From the NCBI GenBank assembly GCA_027039165.1, contig JALWEZ010000249.1:1-6405 (forward strand): 6,405 bases of DNA, read 5' to 3'. Each line of letters begins with the position of its first letter. Positions within the stretch are counted from its first letter, which is position 1. The translations under genes were made by a program, and so were the position numbers. Source of the DNA: Candidatus Moraniibacteriota bacterium. GTDB taxonomy: Bacteria; Patescibacteriota; Minisyncoccia; Moranbacterales; GCA-2747515. Below are positions 1 to 6,405 of this stretch, in pieces. The notes beneath the pieces were generated by a model. The model was not told where the DNA came from. It saw nothing but the letters and a program-made list of their open reading frames with translations, and did no database searches.

Positions 1-6
1 GATTAT

Positions 7-86
7 CACAGAGTTATACACAGAGTTACACAGATAATTTTTAACCGCAAAGTCTCACAAAGTTTTACGCAAAGTTCCGCAAAGTT
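7..86. repeat. Direct short repeats CACAGAGTTA and GCAAAGTT
   Basis: CACAGAGTTA occurs at 7-16 and 19-28, with a decayed copy CACAGATAA at 29-37. It is followed by four variants of GCAAAGTT at 47-53, 56-63, 69-76 and 79-86. Spacing is irregular (about 8-13 bp), so this is not a CRISPR array. Similar CACAGAG/GCAAAG strings are common between genes in Bacteroidota and other phyla, and their function is unknown. They could be remnants of small mobile palindromic elements. Confidence 0.7.
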
Positions 87-90
87 GTTT

Positions 91-120
91 TCTGCGTCTA
101 TCTGCGAAATCAGCGAGATA
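91..120. repeat. TCTGCG repeat with small hairpin
   Basis: TCTGCG is present twice (91-96 and 101-106). TATCTGC at 99-105 can pair with GC-(bulged G)-AGATA at 113-120, giving a 7-bp stem around a 7-base loop. No T-tract follows directly, so a terminator role is not supported. It belongs to the same degenerate intergenic repeat cluster as its neighbours. Confidence 0.45.
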
Positions 121-141
121 AAAATCAAAAAAATTTGTGTC

Positions 142-169
142 AATCTGTGCAAATCTGTGGTAAAAAATT
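142..169. repeat. TCTGTG repeat, inverted relative to the left part
   Basis: AATCTGTG occurs at 142-149 and 152-159, running into GGTAAAAAATT at 159-169. The reverse complement of 153-169 matches 36-52 at about 13 of 17 positions, the core being AATTTTT-ACC-CA. The cluster is therefore bounded by inverted copies of one motif and has the shape of a small palindromic element. Confidence 0.5.
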
Positions 170-262
170 GGATTAAATTAATTTTGTAAATGGTATTATA
201 CGTTATCAAATTTTTGCGTTCATCTACGTGAGACTATTACTAAAATAAAAAGTTTTTGTTTT

Positions 263-293
263 TTGGATAAAAATAATTTATTGAAATTATACT
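263..293 (+). promoter_or_regulatory. Possible promoter for the two-gene unit
   Basis: TATACT at 288-293 matches the sigma-70 -10 consensus at five of six bases. A weak -35-like TTGGAT lies at 263-268, but the spacer of 19 bp is long. Transcription would start near 300, leaving a leader of about 18 bases without a ribosome-binding site. The region is so AT-rich that chance matches are expected. A Bacteroidota-type promoter was looked for and no convincing pair of boxes was found. Confidence 0.3.
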
Positions 294-317
294 TTTAAAA
301 TATAAATAATATAAAAT

Positions 318-3300
318 ATGTTCAAGAAAAGTTTTTTTGTATTTGTAGTATTATGTGCATCGCTTAGTTTTTCAGTGGATGTGTTTGCATATACTGCAGA
401 TGATTTTGTGATAACCATAAATACTCAAAATGGTGATGGAAATAATCAGTTTATAATACCAACTAACGGTGGTGGTTATAATTACAATGTAGATTGTAAT
501 AATGATGGCATAAATGAAGTAACTGGAGCTACTGGAGATTATACTTGTAGTTATGCATCTGCTTATCATGGAAAAGTAGTTATTTCGAGAAATGATTCAG
601 GGACATTGGGTACCCCATGGAATGGATTTCCTAGAATTTTTTTCAATAATATAGGAGATAAAGAAAAGTTAACTGGAATAAATCAATGGGGGACATCACA
701 TTGGAATTCTATGAGTGGTGCTTTTTATGGTTGCTCTAATTTAGCAAATGATGGTGGGAGTGCGAGTGATGTACCTAATTTATCCAATGTTACTAGTTTA
801 AGATATGCCTTTCGTGATGCATCTAGCTTTAACGAAGATTTAAGTAGTTGGAATACCTTACATATAACTAATATGGCAAGTATGTTTGATGGCGCTAGTT
901 CATTTAATCAAAACATAAGTTCTTGGGACGTTTCGAATGTGACAACGATGTATGCCATGTTTCGTGGAGCAATTGCATTTAATCAGCCGATAGGTAGTTG
1001 GACTACAACAAGTCTTGCGGATATAGATAATATGTTCAGAGATGCTACAAGCTTTAATCAAAATATTAATTCATGGGATGTGTCACATTTAACTCACTTA
1101 GTTAATGTTTTTAATAATGCAACTGCATTCAATACGCCTTTAAATAACTGGGATGTTTCAAATGTGGAAGATTTTAGTTATTTGTTTAATGATGCTTCAT
1201 CTTTTGATAATAATATCAATTCATGGGATATGACAAGTGCAACTGATATGAAATATATGTTTAGTGGTGCTTCTTCTTTTAATCAAAATATAAGTTCATG
1301 GAGCACCTCAAATGTAACAGATATGAAACATATGTTTGAAGAAGCTAGTTCCTTTGATCAAGATATAAGCTCATGGAATACTTCACAAGTAACAGATATG
1401 AAATATATGTTTAGTGGTGCTTCTTCTTTTAATCAAAATATAAGTTCATGGAATACTGCAAATGTAGCTGATATGGCACGTATGTTTCGTAATGCGACTA
1501 GTTTCAATAATTCCTTACAAAAAAATGGAAGTTTGTGGGACACTTCTAAGGTAGAAAGTATGATGGAAATGTTTCTAGGTGCTACAAGTTTCAATCAAGA
1601 TTTAAGTAGTTGGATTACTTCATTAGTTAGTGATATGTCAGGAATGTTTCGAGGTGCTACAAGTTTCAATCAAGATTTAAGCGCTTGGAATGTAACAGGT
1701 TTGACAAATGCTAGTAATATGTTTAAGGGAGTTACTCTATCAACCTCAAATTATGATGCATTGCTAACAGGTTGGGAATCTCAAAATTTACAATCAAATG
1801 TTATATTTGACGGAGGAAATTCTAAATATTACGAAGCTGAAGCTCGTAGTAATTTAATTGGTGCACCGAATAACTGGACTATCACTGACGGCGGAGAAGA
1901 TGCATATACATTGAGTATTGCAAAAACTTCTGATGCAAGTGAGCCTTCTACGGATGCAAATTTTGAAATAACAATTGCACCAACAAACAAAACAACTTCT
2001 AATATAACTGGAAATATTGCTTATAGTGGAACAGCAACAAATGGTGTTGATTATCAAACAGGAGCTACAACTTTTTCAATTTCAAATGGAAGTAATTCAA
2101 CTACAATTACTTTAAATACTACAGACGATACTCAAGTTGAAGGAATAGAAACTATAATAGCCACTATCTCTAGCCCTTCAAAAGGAATTATTAGTACAAA
2201 TAATGCAACAGCTAATCTTTCAGATAACGATACAGTATCTGGTAATGTGCTTATTCAAATAGGAAATGAGGGAGATGATCCAGATGTAGTTAATTCTGTA
2301 GTTACAACAGCACAATTAAATCAAATAACACCGTCTTTAAGTGGAGTTGTGAGTCAAAACCAAACAGCTTATCAAGACTATGTTGATGCAAATCCAAATA
2401 GCTTTTCTAGTCCAGCAACTCAATCAGAGGTGCAGGCTATGATAAATGCTGTAAATAAAGTACAAACTGCACTTACAAAAATTCAAAATTATGCTAAAAA
2501 TAATTCAAATCCAATCCCAACTGTGCAAGATTACATAGACGCTGGAGTAAATGGTGTTAATTCTAAAAATTTAGATGATGTTAATTTAAAAATAGATTCA
2601 GTTGATGATGGTGATGTGAATACAACACTTAAAATTCAAACTCTAATCAATTCTGTGGCAGATAACGATGGAGATGGAGTTTCAAATGATGAGGAAAATT
2701 CTGGTTTCAATAACGGAGATGGAGATGGAGATGGTACTCTTGATTCAGAACAAGTAAATGTGTCTGGAGTTTTAAATCCAGCAACTGGAGAGCATTCAAC
2801 TTTAAAAACTTCTGGAGGATGTACAATTATTACAAAAAATTCCTTCATAGCAGAAAATACATTATTAGTTCAGGATCCAAGTTATGATTATCCAGTCGGA
2901 CTTGTTGATTTTGAGGTAAAATGTACTAATCCTGGAGAGTCGGCAAATATAACTATTTATTACACAAAGCAATACGATACTAGTTTGTGGAAATATAAAA
3001 AATACAACAGCGAGGGAAAAGAATACTCAGATATTTCTTCTATTGTAACTTATGGAACTGTAAATGTTGGTAGTACAAAGGTGACAACAGTTTCATTTAG
3101 TGTTACAGATGGTGATAGCGTTACTGATGAAGATGGGATTTCAAATGGTTTTATAATTGATCCATCAGGTCCAGCTGTATTGACGTCTGGTAGCTACTCC
3201 AAAACTCCAATATTTAGACTTTATAATACTAGAACAGGGACACAGTTATATACTAGAGGTGTAGCTGATAAGGATAAAATTTTAGCTAAATACAAAGATT

Positions 3301-3659
3301 TTGTATTTACAGACGGAGTAGCTGCATTCTATGCAAGTCTTACGGAGCAACCTGGACTTACTCCAATATTTAGACTTTATAATACACGAACTGGGGCGCA
3401 ACTCTATACTAGAGGTGTAGCTGATAAGGATAAAATTTTAGCTAAATACAAAGATTTTGTATTTACAGACGGAGCACCGGCATTTTACGCAAGTCTTACA
3501 GATGATGGCACAACTGCGATTTACAGACTTTATAACACACGAACTGGAATGCAACTCTATACTAGAGGTGTAGCTGATAAGGATAAAATTTTAGCTAAAT
3601 ACAAAGATTTTGTATTTACAGACGGAGCACCGGCATTTTATGCAAGTCTTACTAACTAA
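318..3659 (+). CDS. Secreted BspA-family (DUF285) repeat protein with Calx-beta, choice-of-anchor U and DUF5648-like repeats
   Basis: A 1113-residue exported protein, probably surface-located and adhesive (inferred from families). Residues 1-24 are a signal peptide: lysines at 3-4, hydrophobic core, VFA before the cut. Residues 27-160 form the PKD-like N-terminal domain typical of BspA-like proteins, with C60 and C77 placed to pair and a QWGTSHW / AFYGCSNL ending. Residues 161-464 hold 12 DUF285 repeats (MF-GA-SFNQ-I-SW pattern), followed by a cap to about 525. About 530-636 is a Calx-beta domain. 641-780 is a mostly helical linker with DYV/DYID repeats. 782-812 has two DxDxDG calcium loops of thrombospondin type 3 style. 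815-955 matches the choice-of-anchor U domain ([18 protein letters not shown]). 963-1113 contains three DUF5648-like repeats. The start is the first ATG in frame and gives an intact signal peptide; no Shine-Dalgarno precedes it. The stop is 18 bp before the paralogue, suggesting an operon. No sortase, PEP-CTERM, T9SS or transmembrane anchor is visible. Confidence 0.92.
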   Translation: MFKKSFFVFVVLCASLSFSVDVFAYTADDFVITINTQNGDGNNQFIIPTNGGGYNYNVDCNNDGINEVTGATGDYTCSYASAYHGKVVISRNDSGTLGTPWNGFPRIFFNNIGDKEKLTGINQWGTSHWNSMSGAFYGCSNLANDGGSASDVPNLSNVTSLRYAFRDASSFNEDLSSWNTLHITNMASMFDGASSFNQNISSWDVSNVTTMYAMFRGAIAFNQPIGSWTTTSLADIDNMFRDATSFNQNINSWDVSHLTHLVNVFNNATAFNTPLNNWDVSNVEDFSYLFNDASSFDNNINSWDMTSATDMKYMFSGASSFNQNISSWSTSNVTDMKHMFEEASSFDQDISSWNTSQVTDMKYMFSGASSFNQNISSWNTANVADMARMFRNATSFNNSLQKNGSLWDTSKVESMMEMFLGATSFNQDLSSWITSLVSDMSGMFRGATSFNQDLSAWNVTGLTNASNMFKGVTLSTSNYDALLTGWESQNLQSNVIFDGGNSKYYEAEARSNLIGAPNNWTITDGGEDAYTLSIAKTSDASEPSTDANFEITIAPTNKTTSNITGNIAYSGTATNGVDYQTGATTFSISNGSNSTTITLNTTDDTQVEGIETIIATISSPSKGIISTNNATANLSDNDTVSGNVLIQIGNEGDDPDVVNSVVTTAQLNQITPSLSGVVSQNQTAYQDYVDANPNSFSSPATQSEVQAMINAVNKVQTALTKIQNYAKNNSNPIPTVQDYIDAGVNGVNSKNLDDVNLKIDSVDDGDVNTTLKIQTLINSVADNDGDGVSNDEENSGFNNGDGDGDGTLDSEQVNVSGVLNPATGEHSTLKTSGGCTIITKNSFIAENTLLVQDPSYDYPVGLVDFEVKCTNPGESANITIYYTKQYDTSLWKYKKYNSEGKEYSDISSIVTYGTVNVGSTKVTTVSFSVTDGDSVTDEDGISNGFIIDPSGPAVLTSGSYSKTPIFRLYNTRTGTQLYTRGVADKDKILAKYKDFVFTDGVAAFYASLTEQPGLTPIFRLYNTRTGAQLYTRGVADKDKILAKYKDFVFTDGAPAFYASLTDDGTTAIYRLYNTRTGMQLYTRGVADKDKILAKYKDFVFTDGAPAFYASLTN
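1245..1452 (+). repeat. 58-bp exact direct repeat, 150-bp offset
   Basis: Bases 1245-1302 and 1395-1452 are identical and lie exactly 150 bp (two DUF285 units) apart, in frame. The intervening unit differs. This indicates a recent two-unit duplication or gene conversion. Recombination between the copies would remove two units without breaking the frame. Confidence 0.85.
1577..1681 (+). repeat. 30-bp exact direct repeat, 75-bp offset
   Basis: Bases 1577-1606 and 1652-1681 are identical and lie one 25-residue unit apart, at the end of the solenoid. Both encode the [10 protein letters not shown] segment with identical codon choice, so the last two units probably derive from each other recently. 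Confidence 0.8.
2715..2734 (+). repeat. GGAGAT hexamer run in the calcium-loop region
   Basis: Three perfect GGAGAT units plus two bases encode the GDGDGD part of the second DxDxDG loop of the first protein. A one-unit slip would add or remove a Gly-Asp pair in frame and change the loop. It may equally be a simple consequence of the motif's composition. Confidence 0.6.
3204..3656 (+). repeat. Three DUF5648-like C-terminal repeats (first protein)
   Basis: The RLYN motif starts at residues 967, 1019 and 1070, giving steps of 52 and 51. Each unit reads [39 protein letters not shown]. This matches the general DUF5648 pattern (RLYN-TG-FYT-ER-L-G-FYA) of unknown function. At DNA level 3398-3487 and 3551-3640 are identical (90 bp), and 3249-3318 is identical to 3405-3474 (70 bp). 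The units have been homogenised recently. Confidence 0.8.
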
Positions 3660-3677
3660 AAATAATCTTTTGCGATT
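3660..3677. other. 18-bp intergenic gap within the probable operon
   Basis: The gap is AT-rich (AAATAATCTTTTGCGATT), with no room for a terminator or promoter and no Shine-Dalgarno-like purine run near the downstream ATG. The second gene is thus most simply read from the same transcript. Confidence 0.7.
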
Positions 3678-6254
3678 ATGAAAAAAATTTTTTATGTTTT
3701 ATTTGTGGGAATGTTTACACTTTTGGCTCATAACGTGTCCGCTGATTCTTTTACGTCAGATGATTTTGTGATAATGATAAAGTCGGATAATTCAGGACCG
3801 TCTAGTAATACTCAATTTGAAATCCCAACTTATGTAGGAGAGAGTTATAATTATAATGTAGATTGTGATGATGATGGAACATATGAAAGTACTGGAGTTA
3901 ATGGGAATTATGTTTGTAATTACCCTTCTGCTGGTACATATACTATAGTCATTCATGATGCTACTGGTAATCATATGGGGTTTCCTGGAATAAATTTTAA
4001 TAATTCTGGTGATAAGGATAAAATTTTAGCTATTGAACAATGGGGAACAAGTAAATTTACTTCAATGGAGAATGCTTTTTATGGATGTACTAATTTGAGA
4101 TTTGAAGCTGATGATGTGCCAAATTTGAGTAATAGTAATATTTCTATGAAGGCGGCATTTAGAAATACGCAGAATTTAAATTCTGCACAGACTAGTTGGA
4201 GTAGCTGGAATACTACCAATGCAGTTGACATGAGTGAGATGTTTATGGATTCTAATTTCAATAAAGATATTTCTTCATGGGATACTTCAAATGTTACGAA
4301 CATGAAAGATATGTTTAATGGAGACACTTCTTTTAATCAGGATTTAGGAACTCCTATTTATGCATGGAATACTTCGCAGGTTACAAATATGGAAGGAATG
4401 TTCAAGGGTGCAACTTCGTTTAACAATGGAGAAAGTGGGAATATACATAATACAAAATTAGGTTGGGATACTGTTAGCGTAACTAACATGAAAAGCATGT
4501 TTGAAGGCGCTAATCATTTCAATCAGCAATTAGTAAAAGATGACGGTAGTCCATGGAACACTTCAAACGTTGCAGATATGAATAGCATGTTTAACGGAGC
4601 TCAAAACTTTGATCAAGATTTGGGTGGGTGGAGTGTTGGTTCTCTTAGTGATGCTACTAATATGTTTAATGGAGTTACATTATCTACCGTTAATTATAAT
4701 TCTTTATTAAGCGGTTGGAGTGGACAGAGTTTGAATAGTGGTGTGAATTTAAATGCTGGAAATTCAAAGTATTGTGCGCAAGGTGCTCGTGATATCCTAA
4801 CAAATGCGCCGAATAATTGGAATATAACTGACGGAGGAATGGAAACTAATTGTCCTTCATATCAAGTTTCTATTGAGAAAGTTTCAAATGGAGAAGAACC
4901 AACAGTAAACGGAAGTTTTATGGTTAGCGTTAATCCAGTAAACACGTCTGGTACTCCAATTACTGGAAATATTACTTATAGTGGTACGGCGACAAACGGA
5001 ATTGATTATCAAACAGGAGCTACAACTTTTTCAATTCCAAATGGTGCTAGCTCAACTACTATAAATTTAGATATTAAGGATGATATAGAAATAGAGGGTA
5101 CAGAAGATATAGTTGTAACAATTTCAAATTTATCTAATGGTACTATTTCAAATGGTACTACAACTTTAAATTTATTTGATGATGATTCTTATTTAATATC
5201 TATAGAAAAGATTATAAATGGAGAAGAGCCTAATCTTGATTCAAAATTCGCTATAACAGTTAATCCAGTAAACACGTCTGGTACTCCAATTACTGGAAAT
5301 ATTACTTATAGTGGTACGGCGACAAACGGAATTGATTATCAAACAGGAGCTACAACTTTTTCAATTCCAAATGGTGCTAGCTCAACTACAATTATCTTGA
5401 ATACAATAGATGACAAATTAGCTGAGGAAGAGGAAACAATATTCATAACAATTTCTAATCCATCAAATGGTATTATTGTCGATAATTCTATAACACTAAG
5501 TTTATTTGACGATGACGAAGTACCTACTATAAAAGAGATTACACCGATTAATATAGCAAAAACTACCACACCAAATTACACATTTGACTCTAATAAAGCC
5601 GGCATTATCTCTTATGAAGGAGATTGCTCCAGTTCTACAATAAATGCAATAGATGGATATAATACGGTAACTTTTAATCCTTTAACAAAGGGAACTCATT
5701 CGAATTGTGTTATTAAAGTAACTGATAAATATGATAATGTCTCGAAGGCACTTCATGTTTCTAGTTTTGTCGTAGACACAGATGGGGAATTTACAAAAAC
5801 TCCGATGTTTAGGCTTTATAACACAAAAACTGGAGCACAACTCTATACTAGAGGTGTAGCTGATAAGGATAAGATTTTAAGTAAGTTTAGGGATTTTGAA
5901 TTCACAGACGGCACTCCAGCATTTTGGGCTTATACAACTATGCATCCTGGTTTAACTCCAATGTACAGGCTTTATAATACACGAACTGGAGCACAGCTTT
6001 ATACCAGAGGCGATGCAGATAAAAATAAAATATTAGCAAAATTTAAAGACTTTGAATTCACAGATGGAGTACCAGCATTCTATGCGAGTCTTACAGATGA
6101 TGGAAGTACACCGATTTATAGACTTTATAACACACAAACTGGGATGCAACTTTATACAAGAGGAGAAGCAGATAAAAATAAAATTTTAGACAAGTTTAAG
6201 GTTTTTGAATTTACAGACGGCGCTCCTGCATTTTATGCAAGTCTTACAAATTAA
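3678..6254 (+). CDS. Secreted BspA-family (DUF285) repeat protein with two Calx-beta, Ig-like and DUF5648-like domains
   Basis: An 858-residue paralogue of the upstream gene product, probably exported and surface-associated. Residues 1-22 are a signal peptide (KK at 2-3, hydrophobic core, VSA cut). Residues 27-150 are the same PKD-like N-terminal domain (C63 and C80 in VDCDDDG and YVCNY; GDKDKILAIEQWG; AFYGCTNL). 157-325 hold six DUF285 repeats of uneven length (24-33 residues). The cap runs to about 392 and has C366 and C392. Two Calx-beta domains occupy about 395-503 and 505-613, each ending in LFDDD. 615-700 is a bacterial Ig-like domain with C650 and C677 placed to form a disulfide. 708-858 contains three DUF5648-like repeats (RLYN at 712, 764, 815). 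It lacks the helical linker, type-3 calcium loops and choice-of-anchor U domain of the first protein. The start is the first ATG and yields a full signal peptide; there is no Shine-Dalgarno. Role as adhesin is inference. Confidence 0.92.
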   Translation: MKKIFYVLFVGMFTLLAHNVSADSFTSDDFVIMIKSDNSGPSSNTQFEIPTYVGESYNYNVDCDDDGTYESTGVNGNYVCNYPSAGTYTIVIHDATGNHMGFPGINFNNSGDKDKILAIEQWGTSKFTSMENAFYGCTNLRFEADDVPNLSNSNISMKAAFRNTQNLNSAQTSWSSWNTTNAVDMSEMFMDSNFNKDISSWDTSNVTNMKDMFNGDTSFNQDLGTPIYAWNTSQVTNMEGMFKGATSFNNGESGNIHNTKLGWDTVSVTNMKSMFEGANHFNQQLVKDDGSPWNTSNVADMNSMFNGAQNFDQDLGGWSVGSLSDATNMFNGVTLSTVNYNSLLSGWSGQSLNSGVNLNAGNSKYCAQGARDILTNAPNNWNITDGGMETNCPSYQVSIEKVSNGEEPTVNGSFMVSVNPVNTSGTPITGNITYSGTATNGIDYQTGATTFSIPNGASSTTINLDIKDDIEIEGTEDIVVTISNLSNGTISNGTTTLNLFDDDSYLISIEKIINGEEPNLDSKFAITVNPVNTSGTPITGNITYSGTATNGIDYQTGATTFSIPNGASSTTIILNTIDDKLAEEEETIFITISNPSNGIIVDNSITLSLFDDDEVPTIKEITPINIAKTTTPNYTFDSNKAGIISYEGDCSSSTINAIDGYNTVTFNPLTKGTHSNCVIKVTDKYDNVSKALHVSSFVVDTDGEFTKTPMFRLYNTKTGAQLYTRGVADKDKILSKFRDFEFTDGTPAFWAYTTMHPGLTPMYRLYNTRTGAQLYTRGDADKNKILAKFKDFEFTDGVPAFYASLTDDGSTPIYRLYNTQTGMQLYTRGEADKNKILDKFKVFEFTDGAPAFYASLTN
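4146..4652 (+). repeat. Six DUF285 repeats of irregular length (second protein)
   Basis: Units begin at residues 157, 185, 209, 238, 271 and 301, with Trp at 177, 201, 230, 263, 293 and 318. The extra residues in units 3, 4 and 5 (GTPIYA, GESGNIHNTKLG, VKDDGSP) all fall between the FN(Q/N) turn and the Trp. A C-terminal cap (GVTLSTVNYNSLLSGW, AGNSKYC) follows. Same family and likely same fold as the array in the upstream gene, but half as many units. Confidence 0.85.
4929..5389 (+). repeat. 131-bp exact direct repeat between the two Calx-beta domains
   Basis: Bases 4929-5059 and 5259-5389 are identical over 131 bp, offset by exactly 330 bp (110 codons). The copies cover the same segment of each Calx-beta domain (NPVNTSGTPITGNITYSG through NGASSTT), while flanking parts of the domains differ clearly. 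This fits gene conversion or a partial recent duplication, and it creates a site where one domain could be lost or gained in frame. Confidence 0.9.
5799..6251 (+). repeat. Three DUF5648-like C-terminal repeats (second protein)
   Basis: RLYN motifs at residues 712, 764 and 815 have the same 52/51 spacing as in the upstream protein. The units differ more from each other ([36 protein letters not shown]) than those of the first protein do. A 35-bp stretch at 5838-5872 is identical to 3399-3433 of the first gene, pointing to exchange between the paralogues. Confidence 0.8.
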
Positions 6255-6270
6255 TAAACTAAATTAGTCA

Positions 6271-6303
6271 AAACAGATACTTTTATATAAGTGTTTGTTT
6301 TTT
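6271..6303 (+). terminator. Weak terminator-like hairpin after the second gene
   Basis: AAAC (6271-6274) and ACTT (6279-6282) can pair with AAGT (6289-6292) and GTTT (6293-6296) around a TTATAT loop, with AGAT bulged. A run of six T follows at 6298-6303. The position, 17 bases after the stop, suits an intrinsic terminator. The stem is AT-rich and interrupted, so the fold is weak. Confidence 0.3.
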
Positions 6304-6363
6304 GTGTTTAATAGTATATTCCAATCCTAAAATGATACTGAAATTAAATTTACAATGTGAGCT

Positions 6364-6405
6364 ATGTTTTTTAAAATTTATTTAACTTTTTTACTTTGTT
6401 TAACT
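6364..6405 (+). CDS. Possible start of a third secreted protein, truncated by window end
   Basis: From ATG at 6364 the frame stays open for 14 codons to the last base. It reads MFFKIYLTFLLCLT, a short lysine-bearing start followed by a hydrophobic stretch like a signal peptide. No Shine-Dalgarno precedes it, as with the two genes upstream. Fourteen codons in AT-rich DNA may be open and hydrophobic by chance, so this is tentative; nothing can be said of function. Confidence 0.35.
   Translation, partial: MFFKIYLTFLLCLT

Larger units (their letters stand above)
1..317. other. 5' non-coding flank with degenerate short repeats
   Basis: No credible gene lies in this stretch. The only long frame is on the minus strand and reads straight through the short repeats, with no recognisable protein character. 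The first 170 bases are built from variants of CACAGAGTTA, GCAAAGTT, TCTGCG and AATCTGTG. The remainder is AT-rich and leads into the first gene. A TTTGCGTTCATCTACGTGAG segment at 213-232 looks like another decayed copy of the TCTGCG type. No tRNA, rRNA or riboswitch fold was recognised. Confidence 0.75.
798..1709 (+). repeat. Twelve DUF285 (BspA-type) 25-residue repeats
   Basis: Units begin at residues 161, 186, 211, 236, 261, 286, 311, 336, 361, 386, 415 and 440 of the first protein. The conserved Trp falls at 178, 203, 228, 253, 278, 303, 328, 353, 378, 407, 432 and 457. The 25-residue step is exact except for unit 10, which carries four extra residues just before its Trp. This is the leucine-rich-repeat-like solenoid of the BspA family (PF03382 / TIGR02167 type). 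The cap that follows ([16 protein letters not shown], then GGNSKY) is the usual end of such arrays. Confidence 0.9.

Noticed and set aside
7..86. CRISPR array
   Set aside because: Repeat units are only 7-10 bp with irregular 8-13 bp steps and no proper spacers; no cas genes are present.
6..209. 67-residue minus-strand open frame in the 5' flank
   Set aside because: It reads straight through the short CACAGAG/GCAAAG/TCTGTG repeats, has repeat-driven composition and matches no recognisable family.
345..359. Lipobox around Cys13 of the first protein
   Set aside because: The residue before the Cys is Leu (VVLC) rather than Gly/Ala/Ser, and the hydrophobic core continues past it to a better signal peptidase I site at VFA.
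372..569. Minus-strand open frames opposite the two large genes (also 1854-2057, 2636-2848, 3792-3974, 4079-4327, 5339-5569)
   Set aside because: All are antisense to strongly supported repeat domains. Their Ile/Ser/Thr-rich translations are what the reverse complement of such coding sequence gives.
2664..2755. Dockerin domain of a cellulosome
   Set aside because: The DxDxDG loops fit calcium sites, but the flanking helices and paired-repeat layout of dockerins are missing, and the context (just before a choice-of-anchor U domain) is typical of thrombospondin type 3-like linkers.
3641..3677. Terminator or separate promoter between the two genes
   Set aside because: The gap is only 18 bp and no stem-loop or -35/-10 pair could be found there.
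318..6254. Recoded UGA (Gly or Trp) as in some CPR bacteria or mycoplasmas
   Set aside because: Neither long frame contains an in-frame TGA, Trp is always TGG, and both genes end in TAA. Recoding is not needed, although absence of TGA does not by itself exclude it.

Overview
The window is AT-rich (roughly one third G+C by eye). It carries two large, adjacent, same-strand genes for secreted, repeat-built surface proteins. Both read through with the standard bacterial code, and both end in TAA with no in-frame UGA. Both starts lack a Shine-Dalgarno sequence and sit behind AT-rich leaders. The 5' flank holds degenerate CACAGAG / GCAAAGT / TCTGCG / TCTGTG repeats of a kind seen between genes in Bacteroidota and several other, partly uncultured, bacterial groups. 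No T9SS C-terminal domain, LPXTG or PEP-CTERM signal is present. The host is therefore a low-GC bacterium whose phylum I cannot fix: a Patescibacteria (CPR) member, a Bacteroidota member or a Campylobacterota member all remain possible.

Layout. 1-317: non-coding flank with the short-repeat cluster (about 7-169) and a possible promoter just before the first gene. 318-3659 (+): a 1113-residue protein with a signal peptide, an N-terminal PKD-like domain, 12 BspA-type (DUF285) repeats with a C-terminal cap, one Calx-beta domain, a helical linker, a thrombospondin-type-3-like calcium motif, a choice-of-anchor U domain and three DUF5648-like repeats. After an 18-bp gap, 3678-6254 (+): an 858-residue paralogue with the same ends, but 6 DUF285 repeats, two Calx-beta domains and an Ig-like domain in the middle. 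6255-6405: AT-rich spacer with a weak terminator-like hairpin, then possibly the first 14 codons of a third secreted protein cut off by the window end.

The two genes are probably co-transcribed. They look like a tandem duplication followed by module shuffling. Exact in-frame DNA repeats inside and between the genes (131, 90, 70, 58, 35 and 30 bp) point to ongoing recombination or gene conversion. A role as exported adhesins or surface-display proteins is inferred from domain families. No enzyme, defence system or RNA gene is recognisable. The most notable points are the shared terminal DUF5648-like triplet, which might act as an attachment module, and the recombination-prone repeat architecture.
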